The notes under the pieces are model-generated. The model was not told where the DNA came from and made no database searches. It saw nothing but the letters and a program-made list of their open reading frames with translations. Positions 36,088 to 45,668 of a stretch of 64,000 nt of DNA are shown here, piece by piece. The stretch is from assembly GCF_000733845.1 (NCBI RefSeq), contig NZ_JPOI01000001.1:969501-1033500 (forward strand), written 5' to 3'. Position numbers and translations under genes: made by a program. Position 1 is the stretch's first letter, and each line of letters opens with the position of its first letter. The stretch is from Geobacillus vulcani PSS1. Its GTDB lineage: Bacteria > Bacillota > Bacilli > Bacillales > Anoxybacillaceae.

Positions 36088-36582
36088 TTGTTCAAAAAAT
36101 GGTTTGGCAAGCAACAGCTGAAGGAAGAGACGATCACCGCGCCGCTTGATGGGACGATCATGCGGCTTGAGGATGTGCCTGATCCGGTGTTTGCACAAAA
36201 AATGATGGGCGATGGCATCGCCATTGACCCGACGGACGGGGACGTCGTCGCTCCGGTGGACGGCGAAATCATTCAGCTCTTTCCGACGAAGCATGCCATC
36301 GGCTTGCGTTCGGAAGCGGGGGTTGAACTGCTTATCCATGTCGGCATTGACACCGTTTCGATGAACGGGGAAGGGTTTACCGCCTATGTGAAGACCGGCG
36401 ATCGGGTGCAGCGGGGCGAGCGGCTTCTTTCCGTCGACGTTTCGCTCGTTCGCGAGAAAGCGAAAAGCGCGATTACGCCGATCATTATCACGAACGGCGA
36501 TGCGCTCGAAAGCCTTGAGAAAAAAGCGGAAGCCTCAGCGGCAAAAGGCGAGACCGTCTTATTTCATGTGAAAATGAAATAA
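36088..36582 (+). CDS. PTS EIIA component, glucose/sucrose (Crr) type
   Basis: A 164-residue phosphocarrier that takes phosphate from HPr and passes it to an EIIB. The two active-site histidines are His69 (FPTKHAIGL) and His84 (LLIHVGIDTVSM, the phosphorylated one). Because the sucrose EIIBC downstream has no EIIA domain, this protein probably serves it. The start is TTG at 36088 with AGAAAGGA nine bases upstream. It lies 18 bases before the antiterminator gene. Confidence 0.88.
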   Translation: MFKKWFGKQQLKEETITAPLDGTIMRLEDVPDPVFAQKMMGDGIAIDPTDGDVVAPVDGEIIQLFPTKHAIGLRSEAGVELLIHVGIDTVSMNGEGFTAYVKTGDRVQRGERLLSVDVSLVREKAKSAITPIIITNGDALESLEKKAEASAAKGETVLFHVKMK

Positions 36583-36600
36583 GAGCGGCAGGGGGGACAT

Positions 36601-37431
36601 ATGGCGTTTCGCATCCATAAGATTTTAAACAACAACGCCGTTGTCGTGCTCGATGAAGGCAAAGAGAAAATTGTCATGGGCCCAGGGATTGCATTCCAAA
36701 AACGGAAAAACGACTTGATTCCCCCAGGGCGCATTGAAAAAATTTTTGTCATGGAAGAAGAAAACGAGAAATTCCAGCAGCTGCTTCGCACGCTGCCAGA
36801 GGAACATATCGATATTGCCGAAGAAATTATCAGCTATGCGGAAGGAAAGCTGCGAGCGCCGCTGAGCGACCATATCCATATCGCACTGACCGACCATTTG
36901 TCGTTTGCCATTGAGCGGCTGAAACAAGGCTACCGCATTCAAAACAAATTGCTCAATGAAATTAAGGTGTTGTATAAGGCTGAGTATGAAATCGGGTTAT
37001 GGGCGAAGCAGCTGATCAAAGAGCGGCTTGGCATTGAGATCCCTGATGATGAAGCCGCCCATATCGCTCTTCATATTCATACGGCGAAACTCGACGCCGC
37101 CAGTATGAACAAAACGCTGCGGGAGACGACGCTCATTCATGAACTTGTTGATCTCATCCGAACAGAGCTTGGCATATCGGTCGATGAAGAAAGCATTTCG
37201 TACCAGCGGCTGCTCACCCATTTGCGGTTTGCCTTAAGCCGCATCGAAAACGGGGAACCGATTCATTCCATGGATGAGGAGATGCTTGCGCTCATTCAGA
37301 CGAAATATGCGAGCGAGTGGGCGTGTGCGCAAAAAGCTTCGGAATATGCGGAAAAAGAATATGGCATTCGCTTTCCGGAAGAGGAACTCGCCTATATTGC
37401 GCTGCATATTCAACGGTTGAGAAAGCGTTGA
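36601..37431 (+). CDS. surT: BglG/SacT-family transcriptional antiterminator
   Basis: A 276-residue RNA-binding antiterminator of the SacT/LicT family. Residues 1-55 are the CAT RNA-binding domain ([20 protein letters not shown]). PRD1 is about 65-170 and PRD2 about 171-276; both carry the phosphorylated His pairs ([38 protein letters not shown]). It should bind the RAT sequence just downstream and let transcription reach the permease and hydrolase genes when sucrose is present. In G. stearothermophilus this gene is called surT. GGGGGGAC lies before the ATG. Confidence 0.9.
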   Translation: MAFRIHKILNNNAVVVLDEGKEKIVMGPGIAFQKRKNDLIPPGRIEKIFVMEEENEKFQQLLRTLPEEHIDIAEEIISYAEGKLRAPLSDHIHIALTDHLSFAIERLKQGYRIQNKLLNEIKVLYKAEYEIGLWAKQLIKERLGIEIPDDEAAHIALHIHTAKLDAASMNKTLRETTLIHELVDLIRTELGISVDEESISYQRLLTHLRFALSRIENGEPIHSMDEEMLALIQTKYASEWACAQKASEYAEKEYGIRFPEEELAYIALHIQRLRKR

Positions 37432-37456
37432 CAAAAACAGCACGTTCCCGTATAAT
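37428..37456 (+). promoter_or_regulatory. Consensus sigma-A promoter of the sucrose operon
   Basis: TTGACA (37428-37433) and TATAAT (37451-37456), both perfect, are 17 bases apart. The -35 element overlaps the stop codon of the antiterminator gene. Confidence 0.88.
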
Positions 37457-37481
37457 GCAAAGCAGGCAACGAAATATGGCG

Positions 37482-37511
37482 GGATTGTTACTGCTTCGAG
37501 CAGGCAAGACC
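37482..37511 (+). ncRNA. RAT (ribonucleic antiterminator) element
   Basis: GGATTGTTACTGCTTCGAGC then AGGCAAGACC closely matches the RAT elements of sacPA and bglPH in Bacillus. It starts about 20 bases after the expected transcription start and overlaps the first arm of the terminator, so the two folds exclude each other. Confidence 0.9.
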
Positions 37512-37588
37512 TAGAACGTATGAAGGGGACGGCAGACGAATGATGCCGTCAGATCGCCCTTTGTATGTTTTAGGTCTTTTTTGTTTTT
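37506..37588 (+). terminator. Conditional terminator controlled by the RAT
   Basis: AAGACCTAGAAC pairs with GTTTTAGGTCTT across a large structured loop and is followed by TTTTGTTTTTT. The antiterminator blocks it by holding the RAT fold. Confidence 0.85.
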
Positions 37589-37629
37589 TATCACCATGAA
37601 TCATCATTAAGAAGGAGAGGAGTTCACCA

Positions 37630-39006
37630 ATGAACTACGAACACATTGCCAGACAGCTCATCCCGCTCCTTGGCGGGAAAGAAAACATCATTAGCGCGAC
37701 CCATTGCGCGACACGGCTTCGTCTTGTTTTAAAAGATGATCGAAAGGCTGATGCAAAGGCCATTGAAAACGTCGAAGGGGTCAAAGGGGCGTTTTCCAGC
37801 TCCGGGCAGTTTCAAATTATTTTTGGCACCGGTGTGGTCAATAAAGTGTACGAGGCGTTCGCCCGAGAAGCAGGGGTGCCGCAGGGCGGTGCCGACGTGC
37901 ATCAAGAAGCGATCAAGCAAAAAATGAATCCGCTCGCGCGCTTTGCGAAAACGTTATCGAACATTTTCGTGCCAATCATCCCGGCGATCGTCGCGAGCGG
38001 TCTGCTTATGGGACTGCTCGGGATGATGAAAGCATTCAAGTGGGTGGCGGCGGACAGCGCCCTGTATATTTTGCTTGATATGTTCTCCAGTGCGGCGTTT
38101 ATCATTTTGCCGATTTTAATCGGCTTCAGCGCGGCGAAAGAATTTGGCGGTACGCCGTTTTTAGGGGCGGTCATCGGCGGGATTATGACCCACCCGGCGC
38201 TATTGAACCCGTGGGGATTGGCCGAGGCTAAGCCAAACTATCTGCATTTTCTTGGCTTTGATATTGCCATGGTCGGGTATCAAGGAACAGTAGTGCCGAT
38301 TTTGCTGGCAACGTATGTGATGAGCAAAATCGAGCGTGGATTGCGCAAAGTTGTGCCCCATGCGGTCAGTCTGCTTGTTGTTCCGTTTATGACCGTCATT
38401 TTGACGGGGTTTATTACGATTTTAGCCATCGGTCCCCTCGGCAATTTGCTTGGTGACGGCATTACAACCGTGTTGAACTTTGTTTACCATTATGGCGGGG
38501 CGTTAGCCGGCCTGATCTTCGGTGGGCTGTACTCGATGATCGTTATTACTGGCGTGCACCATAGCTTCCATGCGATTGAAGCGAACTTGTTGGCGAAGCT
38601 TGGCGTCAACTATTTGTTGCCGATTTGGTCGATGGCCAACGTCGCCCAAGGCGGGGCTGGCTTAGCTGTTTTCGTCAAATCGAAGCGGGCAAAAACGAAA
38701 GAAATTGCGCTCCCAGCGGCCTTATCGGCGTTTTTAGGCATTACCGAGCCGGTCATTTTCGGGGTGAACTTAAAATACCGGAAGCCGTTTATCGCCGCAG
38801 CCATTGGCGGCGCGCTCGGCGGAGCGTACGTTGTATTGACGAATGTCGTGGCTAATGCCTACGGGCTGACCGGCATCCCGATGATCGCCATCGTCGCGCC
38901 GCAAGGGCTCACGAACGTCATGCACTATTTAATCGGCTTTGCCATTGCGGTTGTTTCGGCGTTTGTGGCGACACTGCTTCTGAAATTCCGCGAAGAAGAA
39001 GAGTGA
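37630..39006 (+). CDS. surP: Sucrose-specific PTS EIIBC permease
   Basis: A 458-residue membrane transporter that takes up sucrose and phosphorylates it. Residues 1-85 are the EIIB domain with the phospho-cysteine Cys26 in SATHCATRLRLVL. Residues about 100-450 are the multi-helix EIIC domain (GITEPVIFGVNLKYRKP). There is no EIIA domain, so it depends on another EIIA, probably the one two genes upstream. GAAGGAGAGG lies before the ATG. Equivalent to Bacillus SacP. Confidence 0.92.
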   Translation: MNYEHIARQLIPLLGGKENIISATHCATRLRLVLKDDRKADAKAIENVEGVKGAFSSSGQFQIIFGTGVVNKVYEAFAREAGVPQGGADVHQEAIKQKMNPLARFAKTLSNIFVPIIPAIVASGLLMGLLGMMKAFKWVAADSALYILLDMFSSAAFIILPILIGFSAAKEFGGTPFLGAVIGGIMTHPALLNPWGLAEAKPNYLHFLGFDIAMVGYQGTVVPILLATYVMSKIERGLRKVVPHAVSLLVVPFMTVILTGFITILAIGPLGNLLGDGITTVLNFVYHYGGALAGLIFGGLYSMIVITGVHHSFHAIEANLLAKLGVNYLLPIWSMANVAQGGAGLAVFVKSKRAKTKEIALPAALSAFLGITEPVIFGVNLKYRKPFIAAAIGGALGGAYVVLTNVVANAYGLTGIPMIAIVAPQGLTNVMHYLIGFAIAVVSAFVATLLLKFREEEE

Positions 39007-39016
39007 GGGGCGCGCG

Positions 39017-40462
39017 ATGAAATCCGAACGCGAACAGAAACTTATTGAACAAGCATACGCTGAAATTGAAAAATATGAGACTGTTGTCAATCGTGACCGG
39101 TATCGGCTTCGCTACCATCTCATGCCTCCGGTCGGGCTGATGAACGACCCGAACGGGCTGATCGACTGGAACGGAACATATCACGTCTTCTACCAATGGA
39201 TGCCGTTTCGCACCGGCCATGGGGCCAAGTTCTGGGGGCATTATACATCCCCAGACTTGGTTCATTGGCAAGCAGCACCGATCGCTCTAGCGCCAAGCGA
39301 ATGGTATGACAAAGATGGCTGTTATTCTGGCAGTGCGATTAGTTGCGATGGAAAGCTCGTGTTGTTTTACACCGGCAATGTGAAAGATGAACAAGGAAAC
39401 CGCCAGACATACCAATGCATGGCTGTATCCGAAGATGGGTTTCATTTTACAAAAAAGGGGGTCGTCATCACGCTCCCGGACGGCTACACTGCCCATTTCC
39501 GCGACCCGAAAGTATGGCGAAAAGACGACCAATGGTATATGATTGTCGGGGCGCAAAGCGAAAGCGGCGATGGAAAGGCAGTGCTGTTTCGTTCCACTGA
39601 TCTTTGTCATTGGGAGCATCTTGGCCCGATTGCTGGCGGAAATTCGAACGGGCTCGGCCCGTTTGGCTACATGTGGGAATGCCCAGACTTGTTTTCATTA
39701 GATGGCCAAGACGTGCTCATCGTCTGCCCACAAGGATTAAAACCAGATGGGATGCGCTATCAAAACGTTTACCAGTCAGGCTATTTTGTCGGCCGCCTCG
39801 ATTACGAACAAACCGAATTTCTCCATGGGCCGTTTGAGGAGCTTGACCGCGGCTTTGAATTTTACGCCCCGCAAACGATGCTCGACCGCCATGGACGGCG
39901 CATTCTCATCGGCTGGATGGGTGTACCCGACCAAGATGAAGACCGACAGCCAACCGTGCGCCACCGCTGGGTGCATGCCCTTACCTTGCCGCGTGAACTC
40001 CGCCTCGTCGACGGCAAGCTGAGACAGACGCCGGTCAGGGAACTGAAACAGTTGCGCAAACAAAAAGTCGCTTATCGAAACGTCGCTGTTGTAAATGAAC
40101 TGCGGTCATGGCCAGGGATCGAGGGAGACGCGATCGAGCTTCGCCTTGACAATATCGAACTGTTCGGGAGCATGCTGGAAATCCATCTGCGCCATGCCGC
40201 CCGTCTCGTTTACAATGGTGATGAAGGCGTGTTGACACTTGAACGAAAAAGCTTCGTGAACGGGCTGACGGAAAAGCGGCAATGCCGCCTGCCGCGCCTT
40301 CGTTCGCTACACCTTTTCCTTGATACGTCATCGCTCGAACTGTTCGTCAATGACGGCGAAGAAATGTTCACCGCCCGGTTTTTCCCGCATCCGGATGACC
40401 GAACGATTTTATTTGGAGCTCATGGACATCTTCATATGGACATTGAGAAATGGGAATTGTAA
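39017..40462 (+). CDS. surA: Sucrose-6-phosphate hydrolase (GH32)
   Basis: A 481-residue cytoplasmic invertase that splits sucrose 6-phosphate into glucose 6-phosphate and fructose. The GH32 catalytic residues are Asp44 (LMNDPNGLIDWNG, nucleophile), Asp163 (FRDPKVW, stabiliser) and Glu221 (MWECPDLF, acid/base). A beta-sandwich C-terminal domain follows (about 340-481). It begins 10 bases after surP. Equivalent to Bacillus SacA and to the thermostable G. stearothermophilus SurA. Confidence 0.94.
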   Translation: MKSEREQKLIEQAYAEIEKYETVVNRDRYRLRYHLMPPVGLMNDPNGLIDWNGTYHVFYQWMPFRTGHGAKFWGHYTSPDLVHWQAAPIALAPSEWYDKDGCYSGSAISCDGKLVLFYTGNVKDEQGNRQTYQCMAVSEDGFHFTKKGVVITLPDGYTAHFRDPKVWRKDDQWYMIVGAQSESGDGKAVLFRSTDLCHWEHLGPIAGGNSNGLGPFGYMWECPDLFSLDGQDVLIVCPQGLKPDGMRYQNVYQSGYFVGRLDYEQTEFLHGPFEELDRGFEFYAPQTMLDRHGRRILIGWMGVPDQDEDRQPTVRHRWVHALTLPRELRLVDGKLRQTPVRELKQLRKQKVAYRNVAVVNELRSWPGIEGDAIELRLDNIELFGSMLEIHLRHAARLVYNGDEGVLTLERKSFVNGLTEKRQCRLPRLRSLHLFLDTSSLELFVNDGEEMFTARFFPHPDDRTILFGAHGHLHMDIEKWEL

Positions 40463-40479
40463 GGTTGTTTTGTATGAAA

Positions 40480-40516
40480 GGCTGCCAGGGAAGTACTTTT
40501 TTGGCGGCCTTTTTTT
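40480..40516 (+). terminator. Terminator of the sucrose operon
   Basis: GGCTGCC pairs with GGCGGCC (one G-T pair) around a 16-base loop and is followed by TTTTTTTC. Confidence 0.6.
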
Positions 40517-40936
40517 CGTCAAAGCAGTAGTGTGTTTTGTATTTACTCCCAGCCTCCTCTTTTGTGTTCCATCTCCTTTACAACTAAAGCGACGGTTTCA
40601 CTCACATTTCGCACCCCCTTGACGAAAAACGAAAGGATTTTTGATTTTCATATTAAATGAATCCTTGACACACAAGGAAAGCAAAGGAGTTCCTGCCTCA
40701 TAAGCGTTTCGATCCATGCAATTGATGAACGTTCCTATTTGACTATCATAGTGTTATGTCATCCAGAACAACGAGCGATGGTAAAAAAGATTGCCATCGC
40801 TCGTTTTGTTGGCAAAAAATATTTAAAAAACGAAATAAAGCATCCTATGTTTTGACCCTGTTAAGGTGCGAAATGGGAGATGAAAACAAAAAAGCCTTTC
40901 AATTTTCAGCAACAGGATGCGAAATGCGAGTTAATA
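40517..40936. other. Intergenic region where pstB would be expected
   Basis: About 420 bases with no coding frame on the minus strand. A bidirectional terminator hairpin (40769-40811) closes the pst transcript. A short plus-strand frame crossing this hairpin is not believed. Confidence 0.6.
40769..40811. terminator. Terminator of the pst operon
   Basis: AACGAGCGATGG pairs with CCATCGCTCGTT around 12 bases, with TTTTG on the plus strand and TTGTT on the minus strand. Confidence 0.7.
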
Positions 40937-41827
40937 TCATTTTTTTCGCTGGCTAAGCCATAGCGGAAAACGGACGATGAAGCTAAGGAACAGCACCATC
41001 AGCACGAGAAGGGCGGATGTTTTCTCGGCAATTTGTTGTGCGTCTGCCACCAGCGCTTCGGATTGAATGTACCACAAGTGAACGGGAAGAGTCGCCCCTT
41101 CAGAGAGCAGATGGAAATCCCACATCTCCCCAGATGACGATGTTCCGCCGACTAGCAAAATGATTGCTGATTCGCCGAATGCCCGGCATGCGACAAGGCT
41201 GATGCCGGTCAGGATGCCTTTCTTGGCGGCGGGGAGTACGGTTTTGATGATCGTCTGTGCTTTCGTCGCGCCCAAAGCAAAGGAGGCTTCCCTCCATGTT
41301 GAAGGAACAGCCGTGATGGCTTCTTCCGAGACACGGGCCAAAACAGGAAGATTGAGCAATGCCAATGTAATGGATGCTCCTAAAATAGTGACGCCGATTT
41401 GAAAATATTCCACGAACAATGCATAGCCGAATAAACCGAACACGATCGATGGGACGGATGCCAAGCTTTCAATGGCGCCCCGAACCCATTCCATGATTCG
41501 GTTGTTTGGAGCATATTCAGCTAGAAAAATACCTGCCCCGATCCCTATGGGCAATGATAAGAGCAAAGATAGCACGAGAATATAAATGGAGTTCCATAAA
41601 AACGGTCCGACTCCTCCTCCAGCGTCAATTTCTTCAGGCGGCCCAATGAGGAAATATATGTTAATATTTGGAAGTCCTTTTCTCACAATCGTATAAAGAA
41701 GGGCTAAAATGACAAAAAAGACGGCTAAAGAAATGATGATGATCACACCGAGTATGAGTCGATTCGTGAGACGCCGGATGTGGAGCCGGCTCGTTTTTTC
41801 ATGAAGTAGGGTGGCTTGGTCGTTCAT
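40937..41827 (-). CDS. pstA: Phosphate ABC transporter permease PstA
   Basis: A 296-residue, six-helix permease. The EAA loop is EASFALGATKAQTIIKTVLPAA. PstA pairs with PstC to form the phosphate channel. It overlaps the pstC stop by 4 bases. In most Bacilli pstB follows directly; here a terminator follows instead. Confidence 0.92.
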   Translation of the reverse strand: MNDQATLLHEKTSRLHIRRLTNRLILGVIIIISLAVFFVILALLYTIVRKGLPNINIYFLIGPPEEIDAGGGVGPFLWNSIYILVLSLLLSLPIGIGAGIFLAEYAPNNRIMEWVRGAIESLASVPSIVFGLFGYALFVEYFQIGVTILGASITLALLNLPVLARVSEEAITAVPSTWREASFALGATKAQTIIKTVLPAAKKGILTGISLVACRAFGESAIILLVGGTSSSGEMWDFHLLSEGATLPVHLWYIQSEALVADAQQIAEKTSALLVLMVLFLSFIVRFPLWLSQRKK

Positions 41828-42759
41828 GATGATCCTCCTTTCAGGCGCAACCGGCGAATGATCATAATAAGCGAAATCGAGATCATAAGCAGCAAAAGCG
41901 CCATCATATAAAGGGCATGGTTTGTCGTCGATTGAAAATCGACATTTAAAATTTGCATTACGATATGGCTAGTCAACACGCTTGACGGAGTGACCAAATC
42001 AAATCCCCATTGCGCTACGTTGCCGATGACCATCACTACAGCCATCGTTTCGCCGATAGCGCGTGCCATTCCGAGGATGACAGCGGCGACGATGCCTGAT
42101 TTCGCAGCAGGGAGCACCACTCGAACGATCATTTGGAATGTTGTTCCCCCAAGCGCATAGTTTGCTTCCCGCCATTCGTTTGGAACGGCGCAGAGGGCGT
42201 CATCAGTAATACGGGTGATGGTCGGCAAAATCATGATGGATAAAACGAGAGCAGCGGCGAGAAATCCGTCGCCGACCGGGGCTCCCGTGTGCTCGCGGAT
42301 CCATGGAATGAGCAAGGTGGCTCCCAAATAGCCATAGACGATCGAAGGGATGCCGACCAATAAATCAAGCAGCGTGCGAAGCCATTGCCGCAGCCATGGG
42401 GGGGCGATTTCCGCGATAAACACGGCCACACAAATCGAAATCGGCGTTGTGATCAACAGAGTCAACAAGGTTAAATACAATGTACCGGCGATAAAAACGG
42501 CGGCTCCATATTTGCCGTGTTCCGGGTCCCAATGGGAGGAGAAGAAAAATTCCGAAAGTGATACGTCCCGAAACACGAGAAAACCGGTTTCGCTCACGAA
42601 TAGGACGATGGCGCCCAATACGGCGCCAAGGAATATGACGCTTCCAAGGCATAGAAAACGGAAAAAGCGGTCGGCAGCATATTTGACGGTCCATCGGCTT
42701 TGACGATGGGCCGTTAACAAGTTCATTGCGTCAGTCCAATCCGGCGATCGTTTCTCCAT
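41824..42759 (-). CDS. pstC: Phosphate ABC transporter permease PstC
   Basis: A 311-residue, six-helix permease with the EAA loop EANYALGGTTFQMIVRVVLPAA and PstC features near the front (FRFLCLGSVIFLGAVLGAIV). AAGGAGGAGGC lies before the ATG. A hairpin separates it from pstS. Confidence 0.92.
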   Translation of the reverse strand: MEKRSPDWTDAMNLLTAHRQSRWTVKYAADRFFRFLCLGSVIFLGAVLGAIVLFVSETGFLVFRDVSLSEFFFSSHWDPEHGKYGAAVFIAGTLYLTLLTLLITTPISICVAVFIAEIAPPWLRQWLRTLLDLLVGIPSIVYGYLGATLLIPWIREHTGAPVGDGFLAAALVLSIMILPTITRITDDALCAVPNEWREANYALGGTTFQMIVRVVLPAAKSGIVAAVILGMARAIGETMAVVMVIGNVAQWGFDLVTPSSVLTSHIVMQILNVDFQSTTNHALYMMALLLLMISISLIMIIRRLRLKGGSS

Positions 42760-42791
42760 TATGTGCCTCCTCCTTCCCTCTGTTGGCGGAA

Positions 42792-42825
42792 AATCAGCCT
42801 CTCCTTCCCGGTGGAGAGGCTGATT
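42792..42825 (-). terminator. Attenuating hairpin between pstS and pstC
   Basis: AATCAGCCTCTCC pairs with GGAGAGGCTGATT around 8 bases, followed on the minus strand by TTTTCC. It probably reduces permease transcription relative to the binding protein. Confidence 0.6.
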
Positions 42826-42834
42826 GGTGTTCTG

Positions 42835-43695
42835 TTACTTCACAGGGATAAACTTCAGTTTTTTCAAAGAGCCGTGTTGAAACTTTTTGCTTAGGATATA
42901 ATTGATAAATGCTTTGTCGGCCCCTTTCGCTTCGCCTTTTGTCAATAAGTAGCCATAGCCGTAGAATACGTATTTCCCACTGGCGGCGTTGGCCGTTGTT
43001 GCTTTTACACCGTTGATGCTCACCGCTTTAATTCCGCCTTTGACATAGGCCAAGTCGACAAATCCGATGGCGTTTGGATTGGAAGAAACAGCATTGACCA
43101 TATCCCCTGATTTTTGTACTTCTTTGTAGTTGTCTCCGGATGTTTTGATGGCATGTCCATCCATGATTTTGTCTTCAAAGTTGACGCGCGTTCCAGAGCC
43201 TTTTGCGCGGTTGATGACCACGATTTCTTCGTCTTTCCCGCCGACTTGTTTCCAGTTGGTGATTTTGCCTTCATAAATGTCTTGAATTTGCTGGACTGAT
43301 AGATTGTTCACGGAATTGTTTTTGTTAACGATGACAGCGAACGGAATTTTTGCGATTTTGTATGCTTTTAATCCTTTGTAAGCACGAAATCCACCGACTG
43401 CGCGGGTCGCATCCCAATCGCAGGCGCCGATGGTCGCGACGCCTTTGGCGACGGATTGTGGACCGGCGATGGACGAGGAGCCGGAGACGACAATTTTCAC
43501 TTTCGGATGATGCTTTTTAAATTCCTTTGCTGCCTGTTGGGTTAACGGCAATAAAGCGGTGGAGCCGGCGATCACAATTTTTCCGGATACTTCGGCCGCG
43601 TCAGCACGGTATTGAGTCGTGAAGGCAGCGCCAATCAGCAAAGCTGACGAAAGAACAGCGGCAGCCATCCGTTTCCATAGCGTAGTTCGTTTCAT
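42835..43695 (-). CDS. pstS: Phosphate-binding protein PstS
   Basis: A 286-residue secreted phosphate-binding protein. It has a Sec signal peptide (MKRTTLWKRMAAAVLSSALL, cut near ADAAE). No lipobox Cys is visible at that site, so it may not be a lipoprotein as in B. subtilis. Phosphate contacts are in VIAGSTALLPL and NRAKGSGTRVNF. ATG 43695 has GGAGGGA upstream; the longer frame (43710) overlaps that site. Member of the four-gene minus-strand operon. Confidence 0.9.
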   Translation of the reverse strand: MKRTTLWKRMAAAVLSSALLIGAAFTTQYRADAAEVSGKIVIAGSTALLPLTQQAAKEFKKHHPKVKIVVSGSSSIAGPQSVAKGVATIGACDWDATRAVGGFRAYKGLKAYKIAKIPFAVIVNKNNSVNNLSVQQIQDIYEGKITNWKQVGGKDEEIVVINRAKGSGTRVNFEDKIMDGHAIKTSGDNYKEVQKSGDMVNAVSSNPNAIGFVDLAYVKGGIKAVSINGVKATTANAASGKYVFYGYGYLLTKGEAKGADKAFINYILSKKFQHGSLKKLKFIPVK

Positions 43696-43752
43696 AGCAA
43701 ATCCCTCCATGGATTCATTTTAGGGACCTAGGCGGCCCTTGCTTTTTCATGA

Positions 43753-45504
43753 TCATTTTGTCATATCGATCCAGCGTCCGTTGCGGAGAATCGATATTTT
43801 TTCCCCGTTCTCGGTCGCGATCGTCACGGCGATTTGATTGTCATATGGTGACGGCGCGATCGAGGTGATTTCGTTTTTTGTACTTCCCATCGTTGTCCAT
43901 GAGCTTGTGGACGGGTCGAAGATACGGATGGTGTAGATGCCGTTCGTTTCAATAGCGACATAGATCCGGCTTTTGACAACGACCGCGTCAATGATGTTCT
44001 GGTCGGCAAGCAGCGTTTGCTCATTTCCGTTTCTAGTCCGTTTTAATGACGGTCGAGCGGTTTCACTGTCGATTGCACTTACATATACGATTTCACTGTT
44101 AGAAAGAAATGCACTGTTGACTTTATTGTCCGGCGACGAGGTTAATGGCGTCGGCTGTTTGTTCGCGGAGGAGAGATCCACGAGAAACAGCTGCGGATCT
44201 GTCCCGCTTGTATCAATGGAATCAACATCCGTTTTTTGATCGTCGGTGTAGTTTGTTTTTCCTTCATTGGCAACGGTGTACAACAGCTTCGTTCCATCCG
44301 GGGATAGACGAAGGTCCGTTTTATATTTCACTTTGTCATCAATCAATTTGTTGATGCTGCCTGTTTCCAAGGACACAACAGCGATTGCTTCATTGTTGCT
44401 TCCGTAAATGCAATAGAGTGAGCGGCCGTCGTTGGACCAAACGAAATCAGTTTTCACTTCGTCATCGTCGCCGATTTGTTTGACGACGTTGGAGAGCAAA
44501 TCGATGATAAACAAATGGCCGTTTTCATCGACATAGGCCGCTTGCTTGCCGCTAGGCGACAGCGTGAGATCCATTTGGTTAATGGATCGAATAGCGGTTC
44601 TCGAACGAATATCCAAAAGCAGCGAAGTGGAATCGTCTGGTCGACTGATAAGCAATGTGTTTTGATTCACCCATTGCGGATGAGTGCTCATTCCTTTGAT
44701 TAGTCCGGCGGTGGCGATGAACCGTCCGTCGATGTCTCCTCCTAATGCGCGGACGATTGAGCGGAGATCGGCGTACGGCACCCCTTTTTGGATGAACGGT
44801 GCAATAGGCATGTTCATCTTTTTGCCGTTGGCATTCAAGGTATAACTAAATGGATGGAAGAGAACCGTCCGTTTGCCCTTTGTTACTTTCACCATACTCG
44901 TTTTTTTGTCAACGTGAACAGCGGCGTCGAAAGCGGCGGCAATATCGTACACTGAATAAAAAGATGCGTGGTGAAAGGTGACGCCATGGATAACGGACGG
45001 AGAGCCGTCAAACTCCCACGTTTCACTGAATGAACGGAAGCTGCCAGACGTCGAGACGACGGCGATCCCGTTCTCCGTTTGCCATTGGCCGCCTAAAAGT
45101 TTAGCGATCGGCTTTGCATCAATGTACAACTCTTTTCCTGAACGTTGGGGTGCGATGGATAACGAGAAATGTTTTCCATTGACAAACGCTTTGTTTTGCC
45201 CGGCTTGTAAAACGATGCGTATCGCCGGGGATGTCCGACGGATTTCGTATCTTTGATGCGCCTTGTCATACGTACACTTCGCAGAAAACAGCTTGGCCAG
45301 ATCGCTCGCCGCAAACAAGGCAACTCCCGAATGGTGAAGCGAACGAATTGTCGTCAATGTCCCATTGACATTCACGGGGTAACGGGATATGACGGGTTTG
45401 ACTGATGTTGCGGCATAAACCTGTCCATCGAGGCTTGTCCACGGCAGGGGCGATCCTGCAAGCAGAGCAGACGCCATGACTGCTCCAGCAATGATTTTCT
45501 TCAT
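43753..45504 (-). CDS. Secreted copper-amine-oxidase-N-like / beta-propeller protein of the pst operon
   Basis: A 583-residue exported protein with a signal peptide (MKKIIAGAVMASALLAGSPL then the Tyr-Ala-Ala region). Residues about 35-150 and 165-275 look like two copper amine oxidase N-terminal-type (stalk) domains: VNVNGTLTTIRSL, ELYIDAKPIAKLLGG, VPYADLRSIVRALGG. Residues about 285-580 look like a TolB/WD40-like beta-propeller with repeated SPSGKQAAYVDENG, SNDGRSLYCIYG, SPDGTKLLYTVAN units. It lies 57 bases before pstS and so is the first gene of the operon. A cell-surface role in phosphate or polyphosphate capture is a guess. Confidence 0.7.
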   Translation of the reverse strand: MKKIIAGAVMASALLAGSPLPWTSLDGQVYAATSVKPVISRYPVNVNGTLTTIRSLHHSGVALFAASDLAKLFSAKCTYDKAHQRYEIRRTSPAIRIVLQAGQNKAFVNGKHFSLSIAPQRSGKELYIDAKPIAKLLGGQWQTENGIAVVSTSGSFRSFSETWEFDGSPSVIHGVTFHHASFYSVYDIAAAFDAAVHVDKKTSMVKVTKGKRTVLFHPFSYTLNANGKKMNMPIAPFIQKGVPYADLRSIVRALGGDIDGRFIATAGLIKGMSTHPQWVNQNTLLISRPDDSTSLLLDIRSRTAIRSINQMDLTLSPSGKQAAYVDENGHLFIIDLLSNVVKQIGDDDEVKTDFVWSNDGRSLYCIYGSNNEAIAVVSLETGSINKLIDDKVKYKTDLRLSPDGTKLLYTVANEGKTNYTDDQKTDVDSIDTSGTDPQLFLVDLSSANKQPTPLTSSPDNKVNSAFLSNSEIVYVSAIDSETARPSLKRTRNGNEQTLLADQNIIDAVVVKSRIYVAIETNGIYTIRIFDPSTSSWTTMGSTKNEITSIAPSPYDNQIAVTIATENGEKISILRNGRWIDMTK

Positions 45505-45668
45505 TATGAACCTCCATTCTTTTCCGCTTTCTAATTAAAAAAAACGAGTAAAAAGAACGAGTGTAAACAATAGTTCGTGATCCCCCTTTCTACATAAGAA
45601 TTGTTCTTGTCAGCATAACCCATTATATTTGAGAAATTTGAACATACTGTTTTTTCTTATTTAAAATT

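Noticed and set aside
40756..40956. 66-codon plus-strand frame before pstA end
   Set aside because: It crosses the terminator hairpin and the end of pstA.
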